A stretch of DNA of 64,000 nucleotides from positions 9,376,501 through 9,440,500 of the forward strand of contig OX359189.1 in the NCBI GenBank assembly GCA_947172415.1. The letters are read 5' to 3'. This document shows positions 12,948 to 24,801 of this stretch, piece by piece (position 1 is the stretch's first letter; every line of letters starts with the position of its first letter). Source of the stretch: Chondrosia reniformis (taxonomy: Eukaryota > Porifera > Demospongiae > Chondrillida > Chondrillidae). The notes beneath the pieces are model-generated. The model was not told where the DNA came from and made no database searches. It saw only the letters and a list, made by a program, of their open reading frames with translations. Both the position numbers and the translations under genes were made by a program.

Positions 12948-15040
12948 ATGAGTGTTATACCTCCTATGATCTTGATGCTATCTGGTAACATTCTTGTATC
13001 TTAATTTTACTGATTATTTATATACTCTTATAATTTTCAGTATATACAGTGATTAATATTATGATATACGTATATATATATAGTTAATGTAATATATAGA
13101 ACATTATAATACAGATCTAGATACATGTATAGACTTAGAGTGTATATGTGTACTTAGCATTTAATCTACTATCTCTTCCTTTTAAAACTGTGTAGTGTTG
13201 GCAGGAACTGAATCATTCAATTTCAACCTCACTGGTCCCCCGGGTCCCCTCTGCTATGGAGGGTCTGTTAATCTAATCTGCAGATATAAGCTATTGGACC
13301 TCTCAGTGTATCACGATGTCATCTCCTGGAGGAGGAACGGGGAACGGGTGATTTATGATGCAGATGAGCGCAGGATAACCGTCAGCACCACTGCCACTAA
13401 ACTGGTTGTGAAGTTGAATAGAGAGCTCTTTGATAACAGAAAGGTTAACTACACTTGTCTCCCAGTGAGAAGAGACAGTATTAAAGAAGAGAGCAATGTT
13501 GTCACCATAGATACACTTGGTATGTGAGAATTGTTAATGACAATAAACCCACTGATCGATATCCTAATTATCCAAAAAATATTTACTATGCATGTGAAAA
13601 TGCTATATAGCTGTTTTATATATGTAATAGTTATACACTCTGCCCCTTGGCTATTCCCAAGCTTTTGGGCATTTACTGATCGATTTATCAGTGGAATATC
13701 ACATTGTATATATGACTTTAATAAGAGGCCAAAGTGCCTAGCTCTTATAGTTATACTACTACAGTTGTGGAATATAATTTACCTTGGTTGCCCCAGCAAC
13801 AAGGTGTATATAAGGATATAGCTAGATTTGTAAAATTGCAACTCTATATACAACTCTTTGAGTTAGTTGGCTACTAAGTAAAAACTCCAAATTCTGTTAA
13901 GTGAACTATGTATGGTTCCATCCATTAGCTCGTTGCACTCCTCGAGTGGTTGGGGTAAACTCCAAATTTAAAATTATGATAATATATACTGTAATCATTC
14001 TAACTCGATAGTTTAGTATATATTTGAAAGTTTAGCCACATATTTGAGAAGGGTATGTCTCATAATCTTTACTTACAGAAAGGCCACACCCACCAGCCAT
14101 GAAATACAGATGTAGTCAAAACACATCCATCTCCCTCACTTGGGACCACAATCCCTCGGTTTGTTTTGAAGACTACACCTTCTCCTTCACCATCTCATGG
14201 TGTACTGTTGAGAATGGAGTACCCGATGTATCAACATGTAACTCAACTACTACATCCACTACTGACATTACACTATCTAACCTGGTTCCTAGTACTACAT
14301 ATCAAGTTAACATTACAGCACAGAGTGTGGAGAATAGCACTATCAGAAGTGATGCAGTGGAGATGGAAGTGACTACATTACAGGATATCCTTCCAATAAG
14401 TAGAATCCCAGTGGATGAAAGAGAGATAAATGGTTAGTCTTAAAGTATTACCACTGAACGTTTATAACCATGCATGTATGTACATGTACATGAAAAATCT
14501 AAGATACCATTTTCCTACATGCTATATGCCTATTCTGTAAAAGAGCCTATAGGAGAACTAAACCTGAAGAGAGCTTTGGATGAAGATACAGGAGTCTTTT
14601 CTTCCTTCTTTCATCTTCTTCTCCACTGGATCAGACAGCCGTTTCTGGGAATTCCACCCTTCATCAGTGATCCCTGGGAGTCTTTGTCTTTCTCTTTATT
14701 TTGATCTTCTGTGAATCCTTTGTTCATGTTTTTCACAGGGTCTGATGTTACTGGACCTGAATGTAGATGTGAGAATAGTTTCTACATTACTGCTATAGTT
14801 ATCCTGACTGTCCTCTTCATGTTCAGTTTGGGTATATCCGTGATAACATGCATTGTAGCTGCATTGAGGTGCAGAGTTATAGGACTTACTCAAGCACAAC
14901 CAGCTCCAGCTAACTCCCCTTCTCTAGAAACATCTGAGGAATGCAAGGAGATAGAGAGGAACCCAGCTTATGAACCTGTAGTTCAGATGGTACAAAAAGG
15001 GATACCCAAGAAAGAAGACCATGTGTACGCATGTATATGA
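12948..15040 (+). CDS. Ig-FN3-TM receptor with NPAY tail
   Basis: Four exons: 12948-12984, 13196-13519, 14079-14432 and 14739-15040, all phase 1, giving 338 residues. Exon 1 is only 12 codons; the signal peptide MSVIPPMILMLSVLAG spans the junction. One Ig domain follows (C-x8-C, ISWRRNGERV, NYTC), then one FN3 (SLTWDHN, LVPSTTYQVNITAQSV), a membrane span (about AIVILTVLFMFSLGISVITCIVAAL) and a 55-residue tail. The tail keeps ERNPAYEPV but ends HVYACI, with no Y-x-N-L. Overall sequence is divergent from the array members. Same-strand neighbours suggest an older duplication within the cluster. Confidence 0.82.
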
Positions 15041-15506
15041 ACCTTCATAAAATGTTGCAATTGCTTAACATTATTATGTACGTATACCTATGCAGATACT
15101 TTAAATTATTGGTCTTATAAGTTATATAATTATAATAAGTTACCTGCACTGTAGTACTAGTATTTCACAAGTTCAGTGTACATGTATGAGTATTAACCAT
15201 GCATGACCACAAATTTGTATATAATGGTCTGAGCTACAGGGGAAGATTCATTGTATGATCATTCATATAATACTAATAATAATGCATGCAGGTTGTTCCT
15301 CAATTTAGTTCTTCTTATAAAATAAATAGACTCTATAATACTGATTATACTCTATACTCTATAATACTGATTATAGACATATGCTATGATTTAACGACAC
15401 ATTTATTACTAAATCTATATCTGAATTGAGTTTAGTCCTTTTTGACTCACTGTTGAAATATCTAATGAATTATTAATATTAGCAATCACGTGAACTGTTC
15501 AACGTG
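15041..15506. other. Intergenic spacer
   Basis: AT-rich, with a short direct duplication of TCTATAATACTGATTATA at about 15331-15375. No gene seen. Confidence 0.5.
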
Positions 15507-17105
15507 ATGGTGCAGGAAAAGACTAAATCTATAGAATCTATTTTAACGATTACTGCTATTGTAATAGTAGTTTTTACAAAGGACTCGCTTGCAAGTAAGT
15601 CTTCCTATATCGATTAAATTACATTTGGACCGATTTAAGTCTTAGATCTTCCAGATTCTATATCTCATAATCTGTGGTACTCACTAATCACTATTACACG
15701 TACCTTCAAACTTTAACGTTTAGAGCTAAAAATTTAAGATAAAGATGAGCCTTTAATTTGATACATCAGAAGTACTATAAGAAAATTTATATCTATATAA
15801 TAGCGTATGTTTTTCTATATGTACGTCCAGCGATTAGTCTTAGGAAAGACCCGTTCTGAAGATATCCCTTCGGATCGTGTATATACTTATTAGCGATACA
15901 GCGAAAATTATAATGGAAAATGTACTAAAAGAGTTAGAATGATCTATCAGTATTTTGCATTAAAATTGTAAATCATCCTGGGATTCCATATATATGCATT
16001 CTATTTCATGAAATATAACATATACCTTCCAGTCTGGATCAATAAATAATTCAATACAAATTCAAGACTATATAGTTATCATTACTACTCTTATATATGC
16101 AGCTGCAGATCATCCCAGGCTTACTACTCCAACCAACACAGTGTGTAATACTAGTAACTCGCAGGTAAATCTGACATGCTCGTATAACACAGACCGCTGT
16201 GAGGATGTAGATTGGTTGAGGAACAATGAAACTTATAGGAAACAAAGGGGCAACACTGGAGATGAGGCTGGAACTGATATTCTTCCACTTATGGGGTTAC
16301 AGTTAAACAAAACTTCAAACTTCACTTGTTACTGTGTCAATAATAAGATACATAGCAATATTGTGGAAGTAATAGTAGAAAATGAATTAGGTCAGTAAAC
16401 ATAATGCCATGTTTAAATACTCAATTGTATACTTGGATTTAGGTCTTGTTAAATAGATAATGTACAAATATGAATTATGTGCCTGCATCCCAATAATTCA
16501 TTTAATTTGGTCTTGAGAACTACATTTTCTCTCCTTTATCATCTGTAAAAGACATAATTACTTCACATTGTATATAGGGTCTCCAACCTCACTCACGTCC
16601 GACCCTTCTGATACAAGTATCTCCCTGATGTGGTCCCACAGTGATGACTGTTTTGAGAACTGTACCTTCATGTATGAGGTAACATGGCAACAGAGTGGAG
16701 ATGGATCTAGTTTGAGGAATGCAACCACTACTGAAACATCCTACACTATTGAAGGTCTTACTCCTGGTACATCTTATAAGATTAGAGTGGGAGCTTATTG
16801 TAAAGAGAATCCAAGTATTAAGAGTCAGAGTATACAAAGTATGCATAGAAATTGTGTTGCTATTACTACACAACTGTATATATGGCTGACCTCTTTCATC
16901 CCTCCATTAATGCTGGCATACAATTGTAACAAACATTTAGATATTATCCATTTTGAATTTTGAGTTACGTATTTTGACTACAGATCTAGTGTCACTAAAT
17001 AAAACAGGAGAGAACTCAAGCTCTTCTTCAGCTGCTTCTGATACAAGTATCTCCATTGCTGTTGTCACACCGGTAGTCCTTTGGGTCTATAGGAATCCTT
17101 TTTAA
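15507..17105 (+). CDS. Short Ig-FN3 receptor lacking the signalling tail
   Basis: Four exons: 15507-15594, 16103-16390, 16578-16838 and 16984-17105, phase 1, 252 residues. The signal segment is ESILTITAIVIVVFTKDSLA. The Ig domain has a Cys pair, VDWLRNNETY and FTCYC. The FN3 is nearly identical to the second FN3 of the receptor at 9950 (SLMWSHSDDCFENC). The last exon gives a Ser-rich linker, a weakly hydrophobic stretch (SIAVVTPVVLWVY) and a stop. There is no NPAY or Y-x-N-L. It could be a short membrane anchor, a GPI-type signal or a truncated tail. Two in-frame acceptors (16103 or 16109) are possible for exon 2. The last exon is the least certain part. Confidence 0.65.
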
Positions 17106-18119
17106 CAAGTGAAAAATCATCGGCAGGGCACTCAGCAAGGGCAGAAGTATGTACTCTATGTTATTAATTATGCCTTTAGTAGCTCTTTATTATGTTAATA
17201 TCCTTTTTTAGAAACGGTGAACAAAAGTTTAAGCTCCAGTATATTTCTTTTACTATCTTTCACTATATACTTCTTTTTGAGAGGACTTCAATGTATTAAA
17301 TACTATTCATGTCATGTTCAATGCATTAAATACTATTCATGTCATGTTCAATGCTTTAAATACTATACGTACACATCATGATTGCTTTAACACCCAATTT
17401 GATGACATTTAAGACTAAGACATATTGATGATTCAAAGGCATTATGCATATATATATGTATATCCTATATATAAGTAACGTTAAGAGGGACCCATGGTAT
17501 GACCACCATCTGTTGCATGCCAGTATCCTCATTATTATGCATAAACAGTTTGTTTATAATTATATGAATAACCAGATATGAGTGTGACTATGAATATCAT
17601 CAAAAATATCCCATTTTGCAAGATCATCAAATACGTAGCAGGAGACATGTGTGGGATAAATCTACTGATGATGATATCATAATAGGTGTGTTAAGCATCA
17701 TTGCAAATTTATATACCAAATTAACTCTAATATAAACCCAGGTCTCTAAATACAAGCCTGTCTCCAATAGAAGCCCACCGTTATGAGTTATTGAAAAAAC
17801 AGAAGCCCAGTCCCCAATATAAGCAGACTGACACACTACTGTAGTACTTATAATGGTATTCATTACATAATTTGTGTAGAAATTGTCCCAACAAAGTTGA
17901 TTTACCAATATGAATTGAAGGGTTGAAAAAAAGCCCAGTCTTCAATAAAAGCCCAGGCATAACAGTCGCATCCCTAAAAAAGTATTATATACTTTATCTA
18001 TCAAAACTAAGCCTACATGACAGTTGGTACACTAATATGCATAGCTTACTTAAAGAATTAACAAACACATCCTGTATTGATATCACATATGATTATTATA
18101 TATAATAAAAAACTGTTTC
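17106..18119. other. Intergenic repeats
   Basis: Bases 17289-17370 hold about two and a half copies of a 31-bp tandem repeat containing TTAAATACTATTCATGTCAT. Bases 17400-17700 share blocks with 5340-5610 and 32030-32290. Bases 17730-17960 contain several AAGCCCAG-type reiterations typical of a degraded element. No gene seen. Confidence 0.5.
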
Positions 18120-18500
18120 TAACCTTATTTCACACGAAATCAATAATTTAGCATTAAATAGGTGGACTAACGATATTAATAGGGTAGAGCATAATAGTCA
18201 GTCTGGTGGAAGGTTGGCTTTTTACAGGCTATTGAAAGAATTCCCAACTGCAGAGGCATACGTATGTGAGGATGGGGTGTCATGACAGGAGGAGGGGTCT
18301 GGCATCTTTGAGGTGTGGATGTCTTCCTCTTCAAATAGTAGTAGGCAGGATCAGGCAACCTAAAGTGCCTCTGGAGGACCGGGTCTGCAAACTGTACAAC
18401 CTTAGTGAGATTGAGGATCCCACCCATTTTTTGATCATTTGTCCTATTTTTCATAATCTTAGGTGTAAATTATTCAATGAATGTTACAAAATCAGTTTCA
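18120..18500 (+). pseudogene. Non-LTR retrotransposon remnant (RT C-terminus)
   Basis: Two overlapping plus frames together resemble the end of a LINE reverse transcriptase: WTNDINRVEH and RLAFYRLLKEFP in one frame (about 18170-18260), then LPLQIVVGRIRQPK and EDPTHFLIICPIFHNLRC in another (about 18320-18455), the latter like the Cys/His region after the RT domain. A frameshift separates them and no endonuclease or catalytic RT core is present, so it is dead. Its end abuts the 3' end of the glycine-zipper gene. Confidence 0.65.
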
Positions 18501-18526
18501 GATTTAAGTTTGTAGATTTAGTTAAA

Positions 18527-19128
18527 TCAATATGCAGGTGGATTCTGATAGTTTTGCAGCATCATGATCACACCAGGTATATCTCCGTAGTGTTCAAACA
18601 CCTCTCGCATTGTAATGGTAAAAGTGCGCTCATCTCTCACATAAGCACCAGCTCCACCTCCCACTCCACCACCTACAGTTCCACCTGCTGCCACTCCACC
18701 CATTCCACCAATAATTCCTCCAATGATACCTCCAACAATGGTACCACCAATTGGAATAATAGAACCAATTACAGCACCAATTGCAGCTCCACTGACAGTT
18801 CCAGCCGCACCACCAACTGTGCTTCCAATGGCAACTCCTTGAAAATGTTAAGAAAAAAGTATAAATATATATAAATTTGTGAAAATAACCTTTAAAACTA
18901 ACATGTACACACACCTGCTGTAATGGGTCTCCCTGGATGACAACGCAATACCAAACTGGGATCCACCTTTAGCTTCCCTACACTCTTATCATAATGGGCA
19001 TTCTGGCAAAGAGATTTCAAATCATCTGTATCAACAGTACATGAGCCAAATCCTTTAACTTTTGCTCTAATGATAGCATAATTCTCTGTGTGACTTTTCA
19101 ATCTATCCCTGGCAATATCAGATGCCAT
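18527..19128 (-). CDS. Glycine-zipper protein with C-terminal PPAY, copy 2
   Basis: Exons 18915-19128 and 18527-18837, the same lengths and phase as copy 1, giving 174 residues. An upstream in-frame ATG at 19158 would add ten residues; MASD was chosen because all three copies share it. The Gly-rich core and the final NPPAY are conserved, with scattered substitutions such as GTVSGAAIGAVIG. The open frame after duplication argues for constraint. About 19140-19300 upstream also matches the upstream region of copy 3, so promoter and gene were duplicated together. Confidence 0.75.
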
Positions 19129-19139
19129 GATAGTATAGT

Positions 19140-19300
19140 CGACTTTAATCACCTTCAATATAAAACCCAGAGGTCTTACTTGACTATTTATAGTCTGCTA
19201 AATTAGCCTTATCAAATGGTGTGATCATTTTTGTCAGCAATTGTGTAGGAGAGTATATATAGAGTGGTTACCAAGCAACCAATAATGATATTTATATATA
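19140..19300 (-). promoter_or_regulatory. Duplicated upstream region of glycine-zipper copy 2
   Basis: Shares ordered blocks with 33035-33170 upstream of copy 3, including GTTACCAAGCAACCAATAAT. Conservation of position makes it the probable promoter region; no specific factor site is claimed. Confidence 0.5.
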
Positions 19301-19544
19301 TATATATATATATACATATACTCTTTGATACTGTATACACATGTTTTTATCATGACTCCCAAGCAGAGTCTTGGGTACTTTACTATATAGAACTTTATAA
19401 TTATATTCATTGCTAAATTCCTGGAATGCTGCTCTACCAAGAAAAAATGTTGAAATCCTAGAATTGTTACATATAGCTAATTCTAAATGGTGGAATCATA
19501 TATAGAAGTGACTATATATGCATATAATATAAAAATTACAATCA

Positions 19545-19815
19545 AGTAGGACACAGTTGAAGTTACAAATTTAAAAAGATCCAACTGACCCCTAGGATGA
19601 TCAATACTTTGAACAGTACAAGACTTTAGTCACACTGCTGCAGGTTTTGAAATCCTCAACAATACTGCATAGAGAGTAGTAGTTGATACAGATCATACAA
19701 GGTAGAACACATGGCCTACCAATTACCTTTTCACACCTTCGTATAGACTGAAGATGATGCATTGGCATGCCATATAAAAAGGAGTCTCAGCTAATTACCA
19801 CAGCAGATCTGATTA
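19545..19815 (-). repeat. Dispersed repeat, copy 3 (inverted)
   Basis: Reverse-complement copy of the element at 395-710 and 3640-3985, with the shared core TACTGCATAGAGAGTAGTAG and a preceding CTTTAGTCACACTGCTGCAG. Confidence 0.6.
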
Positions 19816-19873
19816 GCCTTGTGAGGGATATCATATGATTGCATGCATTCACATAATCAATAAGGTAATATAC

Positions 19874-19983
19874 AGACCATTTTGTAACTTGTACACAATG
19901 ACATAAAAGGCTAAGGCCTTTATATACATATACGTATGTCATAATATTATGATGTCCCTTGTGTGCAAGTTACAAAATGGTCT
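19874..19983. repeat. Small foldback element
   Basis: The ends AGACCATTTTGTAACTTG and CAAGTTACAAAATGGTCT are perfect reverse complements, with imperfect pairing continuing inward, like a short MITE. Bases 230-345 carry a related sequence. Confidence 0.65.
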
Positions 19984-19987
19984 CCAT

Positions 19988-20079
19988 ATAAAACACATTT
20001 TCATTTTCATAACTATAATTGTAAATGAATACATGTTGTACATATACACCAGAAGGGGAATTCCTTATCACAACCACAA
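19988..20079 (+). promoter_or_regulatory. Class 1 receptor proximal promoter (copy at 20.1 kb)
   Basis: Directly upstream of the ATG, and conserved before all five class 1 genes (also 34967-35070, 37703-37811, 46445-46553, 63297-63401). Constant blocks are AACACATTTTCA, ATTGTAAATGAATACATGTT and GAAGGGGAATTCCTTATCAC. Recent duplication alone could explain part of the conservation. Confidence 0.55.
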
Positions 20080-22036
20080 ATGGCTGACTGGTGTTGCATA
20101 ATGATCCTATATTATCTTTCAATACTTAAAGGTATGGTCATTTAAAGGGAATGTACATATGTATATATACTATGTATATACTATATAGCTGTATACTTTT
20201 TATTAGTTGTAGAAGCTACTGTTACACTCACTGCTCCATCAAGTCCTCCTTGTTTTGGTCAAACCTACGAGTTAACATGTACACATCCTGTACTTGATGC
20301 TCATACTAATGTTAGATGGGAGAGAAATGGAACTGGATTTGGTACAGCAGCTAGTACCACTCATGATGAAGTTGAGACTAGTACAACTACTACTACTCTG
20401 ACTATCAGTGTGACCAGAGAAGAGTTTGAGAATAAAGTCTACACTTACAGATGTTTCACATTTGATCTTAATGTTGGTTTATCTGATCCAAATAGAGTTA
20501 TCAGTAATGAAGTTATTGTAGATCCACCTGGTGAGTCAGTTTTAGTGTACATTATGACAGTTCAATAGAGCTATACCTAGATTGATCATTTTAGTCATTA
20601 ATGTATGTAATATTTCTAAGATGGACGAATATTATTAACAAACCACTATATTCTCTAAGACCTGCCCATGACTAGATACTCATGCATATCTGGCCTATAT
20701 AGAGTATGTACATAGAGCTGGGCATGTATACACTATATACAGGTATAGTTGGTTAAATATATTGTGTTTACATGCTACCACTCTAGGAATTGGTTTTAGA
20801 TTACTCATTTATCAAACTAGTATGTATTGCACTACTTCTGTAGAGGTTCCTCTACCACCAGTTAATATTGGATATATGAGAACATCCAATTCCATATCAA
20901 TTGACTGGCAACAAGAAGATATGTGCTTTATTGTCATGTCATATGAGGTAGAAGTACTACAAGATGGCCGCCCCACTGTACTGACCAATGATACTAGTAT
21001 TACCATTGAAGAACTGGTTCCTAATACAACATATGCTATATTTATCAGAGTTATTTGTAGAACAGTGAAGAGCAGACCAGTTCAAGTGATGGTTACTACA
21101 TTAAGTGAGTATTTGTTACTGTAACAATGTACTACTATTTATTTGTAAGTATTCAAGTATCTTATTTTAACTGGGGAGACCTTTAGCCAATGGCTATTAT
21201 TCTAGTGTACCCCTTTAGAGGTGCAATTACAATATAACTTCATTTATACAGTGGAATTTTACACTGTCTTCAGTTCAGAGTGAAAAAAGTGGCAATTTTA
21301 TCTAACCTTTCACTATTGTAGTACAATAGTAAATTACCCTACAGGACATGTGTTCTACCTAATTTTGTGAATGTTAACTTCCTAACAGAGAATACAACCC
21401 TAACAGCTAGTTCATTAGAGAACTGTCAAGTCACTTTGACATGCAAACATCATGACAGAAATGATGTAGCCTTCAATCCAAAATCAACCTTTTGGAGGAA
21501 GAACAATGGTAGCTTTGTAGAGTACTCTGAAGGAGTAGTTAAGAGTGTAAATGAAGAGACAGTTCTATCCATCACAGCTGAATATGGAGACACATTCACT
21601 TGTGCACTTAAACTACATAATGGAGGAATGGAGGAAAGTAACACAATCACAGTTCAAAGACCTGATGAACCTCCTCAATGTGAGATTGATAGTTAATATA
21701 GGATAAAGTGAAATTACTTATATACACACATGTACATACTTACGACTTATACGTACGTATAAAGTATTATATATTATGTATTCTCTATATAATATCTCAG
21801 TTTGTATATATATAACACTATATGAAGGCTTTTGCTGTCAATGGGATGTCTGACATATTGAATACATCTCATTAACAGGTACTTCTGCAGCTGTAGCAAG
21901 TGACTCGGTATCTTGGATAAGTGCTTTTGGAGTAGTAACTTCTCTTTTGATAATCAGTTGGAGCATATTCATAGTTACCTGTGTTGTAGCTGTTTGTATG
22001 TACAAGGGAATCCTGCTTATATACCTATTGAGATGA
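20080..22036 (+). CDS. Class 1 receptor, Ig-FN3-Ig-TM, tail lost
   Basis: Five exons: 20080-20131, 20207-20530, 20844-21104, 21389-21679 and 21879-22036, phase 1, 361 residues. Signal peptide MADWCCIMILYYLSILKG; Ig1 with VRWERNGTGF and YRC; FN3 beginning EVPLPPVN; Ig2 with FWRKNNGSF; TM with VVTSLLIISWSIFIVTCVVAV. After CMYK the usual cytoplasmic exon end, the last intron and part of the tail exon are deleted. The join shifts the frame to GILLIYLLR and a stop. The NPAY and YVNL codons remain downstream (about 22010-22074) but out of frame. Ig1 has its own loop sequence, so the ectodomain may still be expressed as a non-signalling receptor. Confidence 0.8.
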
Positions 22037-22194
22037 GTCAGATTGAAGATAAACCAACTTATGTGAACTTGTGATAATATGTATTACGTATACTGTAACA
22101 GTCACTCTTGTTCACTTCACATAAAGTGATTACAAATGTGTTCTTCTACAAAATTTGTTATCAAAATTCACTGCATTCACTGAATTCACTGAAT

Positions 22195-22302
22195 GAGAAT
22201 GAGAATGAGAATGAGAATGAGAATGAGAATGAGAATGAGAATGAGAATGAGAATGAGAATGAGAATGAGAATGAGAATGAGAATGAGAATGAGAATGAGA
22301 AT
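22195..22302. repeat. (GAGAAT)18 repeat
   Basis: Eighteen perfect hexanucleotide units lie between the 3' ends of the convergent genes at 20080 and 22535. Both strands are open, but these are low-complexity frames and not genes. Related arrays sit at the same place in three other convergent gaps. Confidence 0.95.
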
Positions 22303-22534
22303 GTGATTACAATTGTCATATGTATATATATTACATATGCAGTAACATTACCTTGGAAATGTATACTTCTCATTCATATACTCTCATGATCAACCTATTT
22401 CACTTGCATGTATTATGGAGACATTAATTGGTTTTATTTTGTTTTCCATTTGAATCAGTTGCTAATGAAGATGTACGTATATCTATATATATATATCACT
22501 TCATTCATCAATTTCATATATGTATTATATGAAA

Positions 22535-24583
22535 TCACAAGTTAATATAAATTGGTTTATTTTCAATTTGATTCATCTCAATAGGTACATATGCAGGATT
22601 CTTCTCCATATCTTCATTCTTATTAATAGTACTTTCATTTCCACTGGATGGCACTACATAACGATGAATGATGATATAAGATTGATATACATTAAATTGG
22701 AAGACATATATATTATAGAAACTGATTCATAGATATAAGTGAATATATGCAAACTGTATAATGCCTTACGTTTCAATGTTTTCACATTGGAAGATGTTTC
22801 ACTGGAAATAGTTCTCTTACAAAGAACTACAACACATGTAACTATGAATATGCTCCAACTGATTATCAATAGTGAAGCTAACACACCAGCTGCCACCGTC
22901 CAAGATTCTGTGGCACATATACAATCTACAATATCAGAAGTATATTAAATAGCATTCCAAGAATATATATTACAGTAGTAAATGCATAAATTATTTTACA
23001 TGTGACTGAGACTTACTCATTTTCATAGTTGATACAAAGCTATGTACAATTTCACTTGGAATATTTGGATTTTCTCTACAATAAGCTCCAACTCCAATCT
23101 CATAAGATGTACCAGGAGTAAGACCTTCAATAGTGTAGAATGTTTCAGTAGTGGTTGTATTCCTCAAACTAGATCCATCTCCACTCTGTTGCCATGTTAC
23201 CTCATACATGAAGGTACAGTTCTCAAAACATTCATCACTGTGGGACCACATCAGGGAGATACTTGTATCAGAAGGGACGGATGTGAGTGAGGTTGGAGGA
23301 AGGGGAGAACCTGAATGTATATATAATTATGAAAGTGTAACACTATTCTAGAAATTATCCGCATTCTTTACCTCTGGCACTAGCAGTCACAGGTTCACTC
23401 TCCTCCATACTACCATCAGCATACACAACAGCACAAGAGTAGTTAGCCTCTCCATTGTACATACTGTTAACATTCCAAACCACCCTCAGAATACTTGACA
23501 TAAGAGTCTCTTCAATGACACAGCTACCATCACATTCATCAATCCTTGTACCATCTTTCATCCACACTATACTGTATGATCCTTCAGGGAATTCCCCTCC
23601 AATACCACATTTTACTTCTGTACATGACATTTCCTGATTTACTACAATTCTCAATATATCTGGAAATTATTCAAATATGCACAAGAGCTATATTTATAGA
23701 CAATCATACACTGCAAATGAGGTACATACCCAACATTGTAATCTCCACTTTCACTGTATCACTGATAATATCCGGATACTGTACACTCTGTGCTGTGATC
23801 ATAAACATGTAACTTGTATTTGGTGTTAATGACTCTACTGTGATGGTCATGTTAGTAGTTGTATATGATGTACACTGAGATGGATCAGGTACTCCATTGA
23901 CAAGAAGACAGTGAGTGATGTAGAAGAAGATATCTTTGTAGCAAGCTGATTTGTCATAACTCCAAGATATAGAAACAGACTTGCTTCTTAACAGAATATG
24001 AGAGTTGAAAGGATTACTAAGAGTATCTGTGAATAATTATATCAGTGATGTACATTAATTTATATGATAAGTCAATTAGATGTAGCTAGAATATGTTACA
24101 ACACATTCTCACCTAATGGATCCACAGTGATATTATTGCTCCTCATAGTTTGAAGATTTGCTGCACTGTCAAATCTAATAACATGACAGGTGTAGTATGT
24201 TCCTGGTTCATGTACTCCTTTAGTGATATTGATCTGTAGTCTAGTGACAGTAGAGTTAATAGAGACATTCTGTTCAGTAGTGTTATCAGGTAAAAATACT
24301 GTATCATTTCTATTCCAGAACACAGTAGTTATGTATCCTCTATTCCCATCCAGTACAGGATGTATACAGTTTATCTGATAAGTCTCTCCATAACACACTT
24401 CATCAGGTAGATCAGTCAGAGAGATTTCCTCTGAGTTTGCTAATTAAATGAATATTACTAAAACAAGATGTATCCTGCTTGTATACCAAATTTCTGTTAT
24501 TGTCATGTCATACCTTCGAAATCCAACTTGAAGCAGACAACAAAGAGAAATTGCGATAAAAGACTAAACGCACTATTAGTCAT
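22535..24583 (-). CDS. Class 3 receptor, Ig-FN3-Ig-FN3-TM with NPAY/YINL tail
   Basis: Seven exons in transcript order: 24514-24583, 24113-24439, 23730-24026, 23372-23659, 23017-23310, 22770-22925 and 22535-22653, all phase 1, 516 residues. Signal MTNSAFSLLSQFLFVVCF (1-23); Ig1 (about 24-132; C-x8-C, FWNRNDT, YTC); FN3 (133-231); Ig2 (232-327; VWMKDG, YSC); FN3 (328-425; LMWSHSDECFENC); membrane span (about 436-461); tail with NPAYVPIEM and a terminal PIYINL. Head-to-head with the class 2 gene at 24802. Intact. Surface receptor likely to engage PTB and SH2 adaptors; the ligand is unknown. Confidence 0.87.
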
Positions 24584-24801
24584 GATGCTCAGTAGGTATA
24601 TATATACTGCTAAACAGAGTTCAGTTCACAGTCTAGATTTATAGTCCCATATTACAGACGGTAGTTCAAGGGAAAGCCCCCAATCTGCTATGATCTATGA
24701 TCAGTCGCTTCATGAAAATGAATCACTATCTCCTCTGTTTATGCGTCGATCATCATTGTGGTATTTAGAACTAACAGTACACACAATTACCTATATACAA
24801 G
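24584..24801. promoter_or_regulatory. Divergent promoter, 218 bp
   Basis: Separates the start codons of a class 3 (minus) and a class 2 (plus) receptor. Conserved blocks shared with the other three divergent gaps include CTAAACAGAGTTCAGTTC, TTACAGACGGTAGTTC and GGTATTTAGAACTAACA. A TATATA run lies near the minus-gene side. Confidence 0.65.

Noticed and set aside
18630-18914. Trp/Cys-rich 94-residue minus ORF
   Set aside because: Reads the glycine-zipper exon in a wrong frame; the amino-acid bias comes from GGN codons.
21450-21650. Conserved minus-strand ORFs of 64-74 codons opposite every Ig2 exon (also 26439, 36499, 39313, 48091, 56656, 62030)
   Set aside because: They are antisense shadows; their conservation follows from the conserved plus-strand Ig2 sequence.
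22195-22302. Regular short repeats as a possible CRISPR
   Set aside because: The units are contiguous with no spacers, in a eukaryotic genome.
22108-22389. Open frames encoding (NE)n, (RM)n, (LI)n or (FS)n at the four hexanucleotide arrays
   Set aside because: These are simple-sequence artefacts of GAGAAT repeats, lie outside the receptor exons and have no start context or homology.
23042-23290. Plus-strand ORFs opposite class 3 FN3 and TM exons (also 41796, 53291, 58635)
   Set aside because: Shadows of well-modelled minus-strand exons, with no domains of their own.
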